64,000 nucleotides of DNA, from NCBI RefSeq assembly GCF_027887165.1, contig NC_077229.1, forward strand, positions 374,342,570 through 374,406,569. Direction: 5' to 3'. Source of the DNA: Monodelphis domestica. Its lineage: Eukaryota > Chordata > Mammalia > Didelphimorphia > Didelphidae. The translations under genes and the position numbers were made by a program. The notes below the pieces were generated by a model. The model was not told the origin of the DNA and ran no database searches. It saw only the letters and a program-made list of their open reading frames with translations. Positions 11,672 through 23,045 of this stretch are shown piece by piece. Numbering within the stretch: the first letter of the stretch is position 1; each line of letters begins with the position of its first letter.

Positions 11672-12901
11672 TCTTGATGGTAGTAAATTAATGGCTTTCT
11701 AGAGAATCATACAGCATGTAATGATTTCAACATTAGACTTTTTTTTTTAAAAGAAGAGCATTCAATTTAGCATAGCCAGGAAGGAAGCAACATTTTATAA
11801 CAGTCAAATTTGCTAATGAGGCCTTTGGTTTGGTCTCTTAAAAACTTGCTGAACCCAATTTCCAGTTACCTCCTCCAAACATTCAAACTCCTTGAATTCC
11901 CTCTGGAATATCATGAAGAGAAGTCTGGGGGGGGGGGGGAATTAGAAGCGAGATGAAGCAGAGATATGCTGTACACTCATTGTGAAGAGTTGGCTTTGTC
12001 AGATAGGCAGAAAGCAGTAAATTTGACACTATTACATGGCAAGAATATAGGTTTTTTTTTTTTTAATAATTTGAGCCACAGAGTAGCCAATGGTCTCTGG
12101 CACATGAGGGTCTGCTCTCTTCATTCATTCTTTCACTCATTCAAGTAAGGGATCTTAACAAGCTCACCTGGGAGACCATATTGCCTAGGATGAGGGAACA
12201 TTCTCCATGACTCACAAATAAACCTTAGTCAAGGGGCGCAAATTGCACGTGGAATGTTGCCTCAGGTCTTGCACGCATTTAAAAACTGTGTGAGAATTTC
12301 TAAGTGGTATTTCCAATAGGATCATACATTTTTTCCCCTCTTACTACATGGCTTTGAATGCTTCATCAGTGATGCTAATGATGTTGTCTGGAAAGCAAGC
12401 TACTGTTTCGTTATGAGAACCAGACTGGGCAGATGATTCCCTATTTCAGCTCCTTCTTCCCAACACATGAATATGAGTGGAGCCTCTGCCTCGAAGCAGT
12501 TGTCAATCATTGTGTAGGCCTGCTCTGAAAACAGCTTCAACATGCTTGGCTTGGAGGTCTAGGGGCCCCTGGTTTGGATGCCAAACCTTTTGGGTGGAAG
12601 GAGAAGAACAGTTTTTCAGAAGTGAATGATTAAGGGTGGGGAGCTACGAGGGAGCATTTGGAAGCTCATATGCTAGCTGGAGTCAGGGAATGGACTTCAA
12701 ATGGAAAGCAATGGAAACTTTCCCCCCCCTTGGCTTATTGATTTTATGCAAATTGAATTGGCAAACACCCACTCCACTCCAAAGTTGTAACTTCCCATTC
12801 AGCAATCCTGTGTGCATAGCAGAGGTATGAATTTACTTCCCCAGAATGGTCGACATGGTTGGTGGCCAGAGTCTAAATCTTATTGATGTGTTGTTCCCTT
12901 A

Positions 12902-12907
12902 TTTATT
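12902..12907 (-). terminator. Candidate proximal polyadenylation signal
   Basis: AATAAATAAG on the minus strand gives an AATAAA hexamer about 1.3 kb past the stop codon. No clear GU-rich downstream element is visible. It could be an alternative short 3' UTR end or chance. Confidence 0.25.
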
Positions 12908-14222
12908 TGCACGCCACCGTCACCGAGCGCACAAACCGGGAAGTCAGTGACCCATCCTTTGAAGTGGAACAGGCACAGAGTGATGGAAACATGCACACAA
13001 GGTGACATTGTGCACAGTTAAACTCTTAGGAGCCCAACGCCAAAAGACTTCATACAGGCAATGAAGTCTGGGTGCATAAAGGAACGCAGAAATGAAGAAA
13101 GAAAACAGAAGTCTGAATGACAAAAGGGTAGTCTGGTTAGTCTTCTCCCAGCTGGAGTACAGATGTGCCTGCCACATGTGGACTGAGGAAAGGGGGAAAA
13201 TACTTTGTAGAGGGAAAGGGTGTGCCCATGTGGGCATCACTTCTACATTTAAAATCGCAGGATTATTCCCCTCTCCCCTCCAGCTAGTAAAAGTTTAGGA
13301 AGGATGACATTCTTTTATACCAAGGGGAGACCAGAGGATCTCAGCTGAGCGTCTCTCCACAACAATTTCTCTAATCTCATCTTCAGATAGATGGACCCTC
13401 TCTGTTGGTGCTGCCTGTAATCCCACTTACGGAGCATGGAATGGATTCCAGCAGCATATGCTGGGATCACTCAGATGAGGGAAAGAGACAGTTAGGAAAC
13501 TTTGACACTGAATGATATCCTTCCTGGGACAGCCTGGCAGTATGGCTCAGGGCATAAGAAGGAACTGAGATGCTCAGAGGAGGGAGATTTCCTGGGCGAC
13601 TGGGGAAAAATCGCTTTAGTTTAAAAAATCAAATCCAAACCCAAAACAACAGCATACTTTTCTTGTTTCCATTATTCCAAAATGGGCATGAGCACAGAGA
13701 CCCGGAATCCTAGGGTGTTTGTGAGGAGTAACTAATCTGCAAAGACAAGTTTGGGAAGTGCTTTGTAAAGTGCTACTGATCCATTTCCCAAGGTTTTTTG
13801 GTGTTCGCATTTCCTTCAATGAGTGTGGCGCTTGGGTCTTTGGGCCAAATGAGGCACTCTTGGGAACCTTAGGTCAGTGCTTTCTTGGGGATGCCCCGTG
13901 GCATTCTGATTGGCCTGCTGAGGCCCTCTGAGGGAAGCTACCTACAACGACCCAACCAGAAACAAGAAGGAAACAACTGCACTAGAAACGGGCTTATTTT
14001 TGTTTTCTTTGACCCCATGTAGATCATGACAAATAATCAAAAGCTGATTCCCAAGAGCTTCAAAGCATACCCCCCCCCAAAGAACAAACAGCCGTTGCAA
14101 ATGAGAATGACATGTGCTTACATATACTGTCTTTACCATTTTTTTTTGTTAAAAAAACAGAGTTTTTTGTCGTTTTGTTTTTTGATTTTTAGAAAAAGAG
14201 CTCCTAGGTAGAGGGCGTCCCT

Positions 14223-14959
14223 TCAAAAGAAGGCGGGGTTGGTGTGCTCTATGATACAGCGCTTGCAATGGCGTTTCACAAACCGTAGAGCCTCCACAGA
14301 CACCTCGCAGTCCTGCACGTTGAGCATCTGCAGGTCGAAGCAGTTGGCGGCTACGATCTGGAGGCCCTGCCCCGTGATGCTCTCGCAGGACTTGAGGCTC
14401 AGGCGCTTCAGATTGAAGCAGTTAAGGGCCAGGCATTCCAGGCCCGTGTCCGACACCAAAGGGCACTTCCCAATGTCCAGAGACTTGAGTTTTGTGCAGT
14501 TTTTGGCTAGGTATTCCACCCCGTGGTCCGTGATGCCCTCGCAGCCCCGCGCGTTCAGGTAGCGCAGTTTGCTGCAGTACTTGGCCACATAACGGATGCC
14601 CACGTCCGTGACCCGGCCACAGTGGGCGATGCTGAGATAGCGCAGACGGGATTCCAGCTTGGCGATCTCCCGCAGGCCAAAGTCACTGACAAAACGGCAG
14701 TCACTCACACTCAGCTCCTTGATGGAACTGCAGTAGATCATGAGGAAGCGGAGGCCCTCGTCGGTGATGCGAACGCAGCGGCGCAGGTACAGGTGAGTCA
14801 GCTGGGTGCAGTGGGCGGCGATTGTGTGCAGACCCTCATCCTCCAGGACAAAGCAGTCTGTCATATCCAAGTAGCGGATGGAAATCTGTTTGCCGTGGAG
14901 AGGGGACAGCTTGATGGAGGCTTCTCGGGTCAGACTGATGCAGGTGACTTTAGAGCATC
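14223..14959 (-). CDS. FBXL7: FBXL7 terminal coding exon (LRR domain, C-terminus)
   Basis: Encodes the C-terminal half of F-box and leucine-rich-repeat protein 7, the substrate-binding part of an SCF (SKP1-CUL1-F-box) ubiquitin ligase. The exon opens with the last two bases of a split Gly codon, followed by CSKVTCISL, and runs 244 codons to a TGA after NPAFF. I see about eight to nine cysteine-containing LRRs with the 'L..L.L..C..ItD.GL..ia..C..L' pattern, such as LTHLYLRRCVRITDEGL, LSVSDCRFVSDFGL, LNARGCEGITDHGV and LSLKSCESITGQGL. A family member of this type reads substrates through the LRR arc; reported FBXL7 targets include Aurora A and survivin. The acceptor is 'tctctctacatag|ga' on the minus strand. 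Against remembered human sequence, the only changes I notice are conservative ones near one LRR (ITDEGLRFLMIYCSS versus LTDEGLRYLVIYCAS). No frameshift or internal stop is present. A 154-codon frame on the opposite strand is a shadow. Confidence 0.97.
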
Positions 14960-14975
14960 CTATGTAGAGAGAAAA
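14960..14975 (-). other. FBXL7: Splice acceptor of FBXL7 terminal exon
   Basis: On the minus strand the intron ends 'ttttctctctacatag', a pyrimidine-rich tract followed by AG, directly before the GATGCTCT that restores the Gly-Cys-Ser reading frame from the upstream exon. Confidence 0.93.
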
Positions 14976-15186
14976 AAGATTCTGTGACATCAAACTGACA
15001 GGATACTTCTCCCCATGGCACCAGCTCTGTTATTTCTAGTCTGGTGGCGGCAGTGGGAGGGATACATCCCCCTCTTCCCTTCAGCCACCAATGACAACTA
15101 ATTTTTCTTTAGGGTCCCAATTTTTAATTCAGGAGATGGAGGCAGAAGCATTTACTCTACCCATAGTAAGCCCATTTTTGTTATTT

Positions 15187-15390
15187 TAAGAACCCTTACT
15201 CTCTGTCTTAGAAGGGATGATAGTTACCCATTCCAAAGCAGAACACAGTAAGAGCTAGGGTTGGGCAATGGGGGTTAAGTGTCACACAGGGTCACACAGC
15301 TAGGAAGTGTCTGAGGCTATATTTGAACCAGGATGGAGACCTTTCATCCCTATGCCTGGTTCTCTATCCCGAAGCCACATAGCTATCCAA
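15187..15390 (-). repeat. Marsupial tRNA-related SINE, antisense
   Basis: Order: 'aagaacccttactctctgtcttagaa', 'ccaaagcagaacacagtaagagctagg', 'ggcaatgggggttaagtgtcacacagggtcacacagctaggaagtgtctgaggc', 'ccgaagccacatagct'. Contains small internal duplications. Confidence 0.85.
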
Positions 15391-15454
15391 ACAGGATGCT
15401 TCAATCACTGCATCAGTTCTTTCTCTGGAAGTCAAAGATATTTTTCAAAGAAAT

Positions 15455-15702
15455 AAATGTCCTTCCTCCCTCCCTGCCTCTCTCCATTTCCCTTCTCTTC
15501 CGTTCCCTTCTCTCCTTCCCTTCCTTTCTCTTTCCCCCTTTCTTCCCTTTTGACTAAGTATCAGTTCTAAGACAAAAGAGAAGAGAGCTAGATAGTCAGG
15601 GGTTAAGTGTCTTGTCCAGAGTCACCCTGCTAGAAAGTGTCTGAGATCAGATTTGAACCCAGATTCTCCTGACTCCAGACCTCTATTTACTGTGCAAGCT
15701 TA
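15455..15702 (-). repeat. SINE (antisense) with pyrimidine-rich 3' tail
   Basis: A CT/TTCC-rich tract at about 15455-15550 lies where the SINE 3' tail should be. It is followed by the antisense body 'agtatcagttctaagacaaaagag', 'gtcaggggttaagtgtcttgtccagagtcaccctgctagaaagtgtctgag' and 'cagatttgaacccagattctcctgac'. This is another example of a SINE tail turning into a simple repeat. Confidence 0.75.
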
Positions 15703-15844
15703 TTTAATAAACAGTAATCTTGACTCACCTAGGTTTAAGGGCTCCATGTCCTATGTAGCTATGGTTAGTGCATTTCATATACCAATCAGTGCCCTAGAGC
15801 TGACCTCTCTCTGTGTCTCTGTCTCTGTCTCCCTGCAGATTCAT

Positions 15845-16020
15845 GGGTTTAAAACAAGAATGGATTTAAAAGGGCATCAAGTCCAAAATCTTTCTTTAAT
15901 AGATGAGGGAACTGAGTCACAGAGAGATTAGGTGATATACTCAGGGTTATACTTAGACATCTAGTACATGTCTGAGGCAGGATTTGAACCCAGGTTTTTG
16001 AACCCCAAATCCAATTTCCT
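15845..16020 (+). repeat. MIR-like SINE
   Basis: Contains 'gggcatcaagtccaaaatctttctttaatagatgagggaactgagtcacagagagattaggtgata' and 'tgtctgaggcaggatttgaacccagg', the MIR/THER1 core and 3' arrangement. Confidence 0.75.
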
Positions 16021-16164
16021 TCAAAGAATGAAATCAATATACTAATCTAGTGCCTAGATTATGAGAACTAGATTAGTTCTCAACCCAATTCCCTCTGTTC
16101 AAAGGAAAACCAGAGGTCTGAGCAGTGCAGGGGGAGTGTGATATTGTATCAAACAATCAGATCC

Positions 16165-16405
16165 TGGGGTAAAGGGTGCCAGGCTAGACTCTGAGTGAAG
16201 AAGACCTGGGCTCAAATAAGGCTTCCAGCACTGAAGTATTTTGTGTGACCTTGGACAAGTCCCTTAGCATTTCTGAACTTCAGCTCCTTCATATGAAAAC
16301 AATGGAGCTAATAGCCCTTCCTTACAGTGTAGTTGTGAGAATTAAATGAGAGAATCCATATTAGGAGTTTTGTAAACATCAAGGCACTATAAATGGAAAG
16401 TGTTG
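16165..16405 (+). repeat. MIR SINE, near full length
   Basis: Order: 'gggtgccaggctagactctgagtgaagaagacctgggctcaaat', 'tgtgtgaccttggacaagtcccttagcatttctgaacttcagctcc', 'ccttacagtgtagttgtgagaattaaatgagag' and 'aaggcactataaatggaaagtgttgtc'. This covers the tRNA-like head through the LINE-like tail. Confidence 0.8.
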
Positions 16406-17846
16406 TCACTGGAAGTGGTTGGGGTCTGCACTGATGGGGAGAATTCCCATCATAGGAGTTTTCCATGCTGATGAAATCACAGTTCCTTCCCATTAGTATG
16501 GCAGAGGGGATAAAGAAAGATAGGATCTTGTTTACAGCAAGGAAAAAGAAATCTTGCTTTTATCTTCATCTCTACTTTCTGCCGTCATATTTTGAGTACT
16601 TAAAGGGTGAACAGCTTGTAATTGAAATGTATGCACAACATGAATCATAATTTCTTAGCAACCAGTGTATTTCCTGTTCAGCTTTTTTCTCCTCCCCATA
16701 AAAATCTCAGAATTGTTCATTTCCGTCCCACCTCTTCAGTTTAAATTCTTTCTAGTTACAACCCTTTATTGTTACGGTTACTCCTCTCTGTTGCCATGTA
16801 GTTCTCTGGGATGCACTTATCTTTTCTGTCTGTGCAGATGCCCAAGGTCAGGGCAGCACAATACAGATAGCTCCCAGAGTTTCTGAGTGCTGGGAACAGT
16901 CGGAATAGCTTTGCTCCTGCCTTCTGGGGGACTGACTACTCAGAAAGTTATGACAGGACTCTCCCATCTAGGATTAAAAAGAAGTCACCCAAGTCAGGTG
17001 GTGGCAGGGAAGGAATAACTGCGCCCCCCTCCCCCCAGTCACCCAGACTGGGAGAATAGAGATATTTCACACACTAAAGACTCTCAGCTCTGCTCTATTG
17101 ATCCAATATCATTTCTATATTTAGAATGGGAGGAGCACACACAAAACCTCATGTTTCTTTTCCTCTTTAGGTTTTGTATACTTTGTATACAGGCACCAGA
17201 ATTCTGAGGATGGGGTTGGTGGGGCACCGAAAGGTAGGAATGGGGATGGAGACCACACAGTGCCTCCAGTCTGGGTTAGAAATAAGGCAGGGACAGCCAG
17301 TCTCTCTCTATTCCCCAAAGGCTTTGGCCCTTCAGCTCTCAATATGAGCTTTGATTTTCTTTCTTTGGAATTCTACTAGCCCTATCTGCAGCAAAACATC
17401 AATCTCTTACATTTCAGGAAGGCCACAGTGTTTGGTGGGGAGAAATGTATGCCTTCATCCTAAAAAGAGGTGCTCAAAATGAATGAGCTGTTATTCATTG
17501 AGAGTCGTGAATGCAATGATATTCTGGATTTATTCCTGTTTAATAGTTTGAGAAAAAAAGATAGGCTCAGTTCTGAGGCAAACTGACTCACTAGATATCT
17601 GTTTAGAAAGAAAACAAAAAAATAGCTTTGCTTAGATTCATGGCTTGGAGGGGAAAAGCAATATTTATATTTAGGTTGAACAAATTAGTGAGGTTTGTGC
17701 CCATTATTGATTTATGGTTTATTTCTGTTAAAGTTACTGCTAAAATACTATTAAATTCAGCTTCCTCTCATTAGTGGGAACCCATTTCCTCCTTCTTGCA
17801 AATGCAAAAAGGATCTCTCTACAAAGCCTGACTAATGGCTTTAAGG
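16406..17846. other. Intron sequence without recognised features
   Basis: Ordinary intronic DNA. A C-rich patch at about 17023-17037 and short frames of 60-73 codons have no recognisable similarity. No repeat family is assigned. Confidence 0.5.
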
Positions 17847-18112
17847 GCATAATAATAATAACATTTATATGGTACTTACCATACGCCAGGCACTGTGCTA
17901 AGTGCTTTACAATTATTATTTCATTTGATCCTCACAACAACCTTTCAAGGTTGGTACTATTATTTATTCCTATTTTACAGATGAAGAAATGGAGGCAAAC
18001 AGGCTTAAGTGACTTGGGTCACACAGCCTGTAAGTGTCAAAATTGGATTTGAATTTGTTATCATCTGTATTTCTAGGTCTGGCACACTATCCACTCACTG
18101 TACCATTCTACC
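17847..18112 (+). repeat. MIR3-like marsupial SINE, sense
   Basis: Near-intact order: 'ataataataacatttatatggtacttaccatacgccaggcactgtgctaagtgctttacaattatta', 'atttgatcctcacaacaacc', 'ttttacagatgaagaaatggaggcaaacaggcttaagtgacttgggtcacacagcctgtaagtgtc'. The ending (18060-18112) is diverged. Confidence 0.85.
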
Positions 18113-18274
18113 ACAAAAGCTGTTTGTTATAAGCAATGTCAACTTGAATCTTTCACTACTGGGGCTGTACTCTAGCTTCTGTTTTAGAAATTCAGTTTCC
18201 TGAATAGGATTATAATATGTGAATATCAAGTCTAAGTAAAATGACTGCTTATTTTCAATTTGCTTGTATCAACA

Positions 18275-18840
18275 AAAAAAAAAACCCTAATAATAAGAAA
18301 TCATGATCTCAGACAAAGCTAGTACAAAAATAGACTTAATTAAAAGAGAGAAGGTGGGAAATTACATCTTGATAAAAAGTAGCATAGACAATGAAGTAAT
18401 AGTAATACTAAACATATATGAACCAAATTGTATAGCCTCCAGATTTTTAAAGGAGAAAATAAGTAAGTTTCAAGAGGAAATTGTAAAATTATACTAGTGG
18501 GGGCCTCAACTTTATTTTCTCAGAACTAGACAAATCTAACAAAAAATAAACTGGAAAAAAGTGAAGGAAGTGAATAGAATTTTAGAAAACATAGATTTGA
18601 AAATTTTCTCTGGAGAAAATTAAACGGGAATAGCAAGTAATAGATCTTTTTTTTAGCAGTACATGGCACCTACATAAAAAAATGACCATGTGCCAGGGCA
18701 TAAAAACTTCACAACCAAATACAAAAAAATAAAATAAATGCATCATTTTCAGGTCAAAATGCAATAAAAATTATACTCAAGGGTTTATGGAAAGAAAGAA
18801 AATTAATTAGAAACTAAGTCATCTAATTCTAAAAAACCCT
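18275..18840 (+). repeat. L1 LINE fragment (ORF2 endonuclease region)
   Basis: An A-run at 18273 leads into a frame reading IKREKVGNYILIKSSIDNE followed by an 'ILNIYEPN' motif, typical of the L1 ORF2 endonuclease. After frame breaks the sequence continues with 'GGLNFIFSELDKSNKK', 'KEVNRILENIDL' and an 'AVHGTYIK' block matching the L1 'SSAHGTFSRIDH' neighbourhood. Multiple stops and frameshifts make it non-functional. It is antisense to FBXL7. Confidence 0.75.
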
Positions 18841-18924
18841 ACAATTTCATTAAAGAGAATAGCATGACAACAAAATAATAATAATAGAAGAGACAGCTCC
18901 TGAAATAGAGGGAAGTTTATATAA

Positions 18925-19130
18925 TATCAGCAGCTAGGTGGTAGAGTCAATTTAAGAGTTCTGGACCTGAAGGTAGGAAACTTAGCTCAAATTCAGCCTC
19001 AGGTACATACTAGCTATAGATTCTGGGAAAAGTAACTAAATCTTGGTTGCCCTCAATTTCTTCATCTATAAAATAACCAGAACTCAACCTTAAAGTGTTA
19101 TATAAACGTGAGATTATTACTAGAGTAAGG
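18925..19130 (+). repeat. Diverged tRNA-headed SINE with CORE
   Basis: Shows 'cagcagctaggtggtagagtcaat', 'ctggacctgaaggtaggaa', 'tcaaattcagcctcaggtacatactagctatag', then 'tgccctcaatttcttcatctataaaat'. A MAR1-type copy that lost its 3' MAR1-specific tail and ends MIR-like ('gtgttatataaacgtgagattattac'). Confidence 0.65.
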
Positions 19131-19299
19131 ATGTTCATTTCTAGAGTCAGAGTTCAAGTCCTGCCTGCCTGACAAGTTTTAACTTCTCAGTATCCAAAGA
19201 TACTCTTTCTGAGTCACAGATAGTTTCCCATTTAGATCAGTGCAGAGTTTTTCCAAACTAGAGAGTTCCCCACTCAGATCACAGGTCAAGACAAAGTAA

Positions 19300-19525
19300 T
19301 AACATTAGCTATAATTTTTATATGGCCTTAAGATTTACAAAGCATTTTGCATACATTATTTCACTTAATTGTTACAACAATCAAGTGGGGTTAGTTAGTG
19401 CCACCATCATTTTACCGAGATGGAAGTTGAAGCTTGGAGGAATTGAGTGATTTACCCATCATTTTCCCAGACACTATAGGAGGCAGGATTCAAACCTGAT
19501 CCTATACTGATTCTAAGATAGCACT
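19300..19525 (+). repeat. MIR-like SINE
   Basis: Order: 'taacattagctataatttttatatggccttaagatttacaaagcattttgcatacattatttcac', 'gttacaacaatcaagtggggttagttagtgccaccatcattttaccgagatgg', 'gaggcaggattcaaacctgatc'. The core and 3' half are conserved. Confidence 0.75.
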
Positions 19526-19894
19526 TGACATTTTTTTTTTGCATACAGAGATCATCTTATTGGAGGAATTACTTATTTCATGAACATTGAATAATAATTA
19601 TTACTAAATTACTAAAACTATTTTTTAACCACACATGATTTCATTGGAATAGGCAACTCCCAGTTAAGGAATTCCTTTTACCAATGCATGGTAGTTATAT
19701 TAGGATCCAAGAGCCCCTATGTATCAGATGTGGGTCTTGAATGCAGGTCCTCCTGATTTTGAGACGAGACAGCCTCTCAGAACTATGATATGTATATTAA
19801 ACAGTAAAATCCTCCATTAATATTCTTCTTTGGGGTTGTTATCTCATTTAGATATGTCTAGTGGTGCAGTAGATAGTAGAGCACTATGCCTGGA

Positions 19895-20166
19895 TTAATA
19901 ATAGCATTTATTTAGCAGTTACTATGTGCTAGGACTATGTTTCCAGCTGTACAAGTATTCTCTCATTTGATCCCTACCAATCAATAACCTGGCAGGTAGG
20001 CACTATGCCCTTTTATAATTTAGGAAACTGAGCCAAACAGAAGTTAAATGACTTGCCCAGGGTTATAAAGCTAAGAAGTAGCAGAGGCCAGATTTAAATT
20101 CAGGTATTCTCAAATCCCCTCCCCTCCTTCCCTGCCAGTATTCTTTCCACCATGACACCTGGATGC
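19895..20166 (+). repeat. MIR3-like marsupial SINE, sense
   Basis: Contains 'ataatagcatttatttagcagttactatgtgctaggac', 'ctctcatttgatccctacc', 'ggaaactgagccaaacagaagttaaatgacttgcccagggtta' and ends 'attctttccaccatgacacctggatgcc', the expected 3' end. Confidence 0.85.
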
Positions 20167-20274
20167 CCCAATCTTTAGCTAAAGCAGTTTTACCTGGTAT
20201 TTCCATGACTTATCTTTAAAATAGGTCAAAGTATAATCTAGCCAGTATCTAGTGACTTTTTTCCTGTTAAATAT

Positions 20275-20425
20275 TTCCCTTGAATTTTTATATAGCTTGC
20301 ATTGTATTTTTTGGTTTGTTCATTGACTGTAAGATCCATGAGGGCAGAGATGATATTTTTGTATATACAGCACTTGGCATAGTGCCTGCCATGTAATATG
20401 TGTTTATTGATCAATCAATTGATCT
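20275..20425 (+). repeat. L2 LINE 3' end
   Basis: Terminal L2 order: 'actgtaagatccatgagggcagagatga', 'tacagcacttggcatagtgcctgccatgtaatatgtgtttattgatcaatcaattgatc'. Confidence 0.75.
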
Positions 20426-21029
20426 TATTAATAAATATTTTTGCACCTCAATAAGAATGATGCTTATGATGGGGAGAAAGTTTGAGTGATCCCAAAACAG
20501 ATGACCCATGAGCTGAGTTTGGAAGGGCCACCTCTGCAGAGCACTAGTTCCAAACCCCAAGGGTACTGGAAGGCTAGAGAAGCCTCTCTGATATTTCTCT
20601 TTCTCTCTGTTATACTTTTAGGGAATTTTCAGATTCCTCTATAACTGACAATATATGAGGTAGAGCCACCAGCAGCATCCTTTGGAGGCCTTGAAGATGT
20701 TTCCAGGTAATGGCTTAAGTGTCTGGTGGCAGAGTTGCCAAGAAATACTCAGCCAGCCAACCAAGAAGGGCCAGGAATGTGCTTTTCTCAACACAACCAG
20801 AGTTGCTACTCCAAGCCAGAATTTTAAAGTCGCCTCCTCCTGCATGTACCTAGTTTGCTGCATTTATGAAGGCCAGATGAAGAGCATCTCTAAGCAGAAC
20901 TAGGACTTCCAGGATGAATTATCTATTATGCAAAATAAACAAAACAGAACAAAACTTTAGAGAGCACAGCTTGGAGAACTGGGGAATTATCCAACTGAAA
21001 AAGATAAAGAGGCTGTCAGTTTGGCCCTC

Positions 21030-21155
21030 CAACAAATGAAGAAAAAGGCCTAGAGAAGCTAACTGATTTGTCCAGGATTAGTTTGTAGCAGTAGAAATTG
21101 GACTTCAGCCCAGGTCCTCTGTAGTATAATCATCTCACTGTATCATCGTGCCTCA
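21030..21155 (+). repeat. MIR 3' fragment
   Basis: Shows 'caaatgaagaaaaaggcctagagaagctaactgatttgtccaggatta' and 'gacttcagcccaggtcctct', the MIR core and downstream order. Confidence 0.65.
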
Positions 21156-21532
21156 ATTTCCAGAGCATTTCTTTTTCCAGAGCTTCTTAGAGAAACCTTC
21201 ACAGGCATTTATTTTGCTACTCTGTCAATGCCAATGGCTTCTCCCCAATCAGGACTAACTGAACATTCAAAAACTCAGACAAAAATGCAGTTGCTGTTGC
21301 CCTGCTGTGAAGTCCGATGATCCAGGAGAGTGACTAGATGCTCTGTAGCCAGGAAAAGAATCTGAGTAAAGGAATGGTCTGTCATTATTCTAGGTAAATA
21401 TAAAAAAATGTAGATGCATTACCTCTAAGGAAAGAGCAAACTGAGGAAGTTAGATATTGTCTTAGATAGGGTATTAGTAATGGAAGACACTAGCCAACTC
21501 CAAGCTATTTTTATTTCTCTCTCAAAATGGTT

Positions 21533-21735
<203 letters not shown>

Positions 21736-22419
21736 CCATACTTTTCAATTACAGAAAATCCTTAACACATTTTACTGATATCAGCCTCTCAACCATTCAT
21801 CCTATGATTAGGTTGTGAATGAGATGAAAAAAAGGCTGAGTTAGTCCCTGAGAGATAAGTCTCTGGTGCCCAAGCAGGTAGTCTGGGCTTTAATCTTCAT
21901 CTCTAGAGAGATTTTGAAATGAATCAGTAGTGATGAGCTTTCCTCTCTGTAATAAACTCTTCTGATTCAATAGATATGTCCTTCATGCCATGATTGAAGA
22001 CCTTAATTATCAAAAAGATGTAAAATTAACATGGCTGGTGATGTTTAAAGAAATAGTTCTTCCTCATGGATTTGTTAGTATTTCCAAGATGAGTAAACTG
22101 TAGTTGAACTTTTAGATGTATCCATTCATAATCCCATTAGATGGGAAGGAATCTTAGAGAAAGGGTTAGGATTAACCACTAATAGTGGAACAAGGATGAA
22201 GTGGAGTGGAGAAGTAAATATATAAGAATGCAAAGAATATGGGTGACATCCTATGGCTCAGATTATCATTGACCCTTCCCCTTTCCCTCACTTGGAAAGT
22301 TTATCACCTCTTTTCTCTCCAAGGAAGAGCCAAGGGCAAAGGAGGCTCAGGCTTGTCAGTACCCTCAGCACATGCCCTGTGCAAGTCTATGTGTGCATGT
22401 GAGCAGTGTGGAATTGTAT

Positions 22420-23045
22420 AGTAGTAGCAGCAGCAACAGGTGTAATTTTGTAGTGGTAGTAGTATAGTAATAACTAACATTTAGAGTACTCATTATATGG
22501 TAGCACTGTGCTAAAAGCTTTATAATGATTTTCTCACTGGATCCTCACAGCAATCTCGAGACTATTGCTACTGCTACCCCCAGGACCATCACTACCACTA
22601 CCACTACTACTTTTTCTTTTTACTAAATTACTATTTATAATAACATTACCTACCTTCTTCTTCTTCCTCCTCCTCCTCCCACCTACTAATATTTATAACA
22701 ACATTATTGCCTACCTTTACTTACTGTTATAACGACTAGCAACACTGCTACTACAGATACTAAATTAGAATTTATAATACCATTACCTACCTTACCACCA
22801 CCACCACCACCACCACCACTACTACTAGATTACTATTTATAATACCATTACCTACTTTATTCCTCCTCCTCCCACCTACTACTATTTATAACAATATTAT
22901 TACCATCACCACTATTACTACCACTACCACTGATACTAAATTAGTATTTCCTATTAATAATATTATCATACCTACCATACTACTACTATGACTATGATTA
23001 CTACTACTACTACTTGCAGCAGCATAGTAATAGTAGTACTAATAA
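22420..23045 (+). repeat. Compound trinucleotide array with higher-order repeat
   Basis: A MIR3-like SINE start (22445-22560, 'taataactaacatttagagtactcattatatggtagcactgtgctaa', 'ggatcctcacagcaatct') leads into interspersed (ACT)n, (CCT)n, (CTT)n and (ACC)n runs. A phrase like 'actaaattactatttataataccattacctacc' recurs at about 22624, 22758, 22828 and 22936, so a unit of roughly 70-140 bp has been duplicated. Pure runs include (ACC)7-8 at about 22797-22820. Confidence 0.85.

Larger units (their letters stand above)
11640..14222 (-). other. Probable FBXL7 3' untranslated region
   Basis: Runs from the FBXL7 stop codon downstream on the minus strand. It contains no SINE or LINE that I can see, unlike flanking DNA, which fits transcribed 3' UTR. 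Its extent is inferred: about 2.6 kb if the AATAAA at 11666-11671 is used, or 1.3 kb if the one at 12902-12907 is used. It holds homopolymer patches, such as G9-10 near 11929 and C8-9 near 14071, and long T-runs on the plus strand. Confidence 0.45.

Noticed and set aside
14523..14987. 154-codon plus-strand open frame overlapping the FBXL7 LRR exon
   Set aside because: It is the exact antisense of the LRR-coding frame; the repetitive GC-rich LRR codons keep it open. It has no promoter or family motif.
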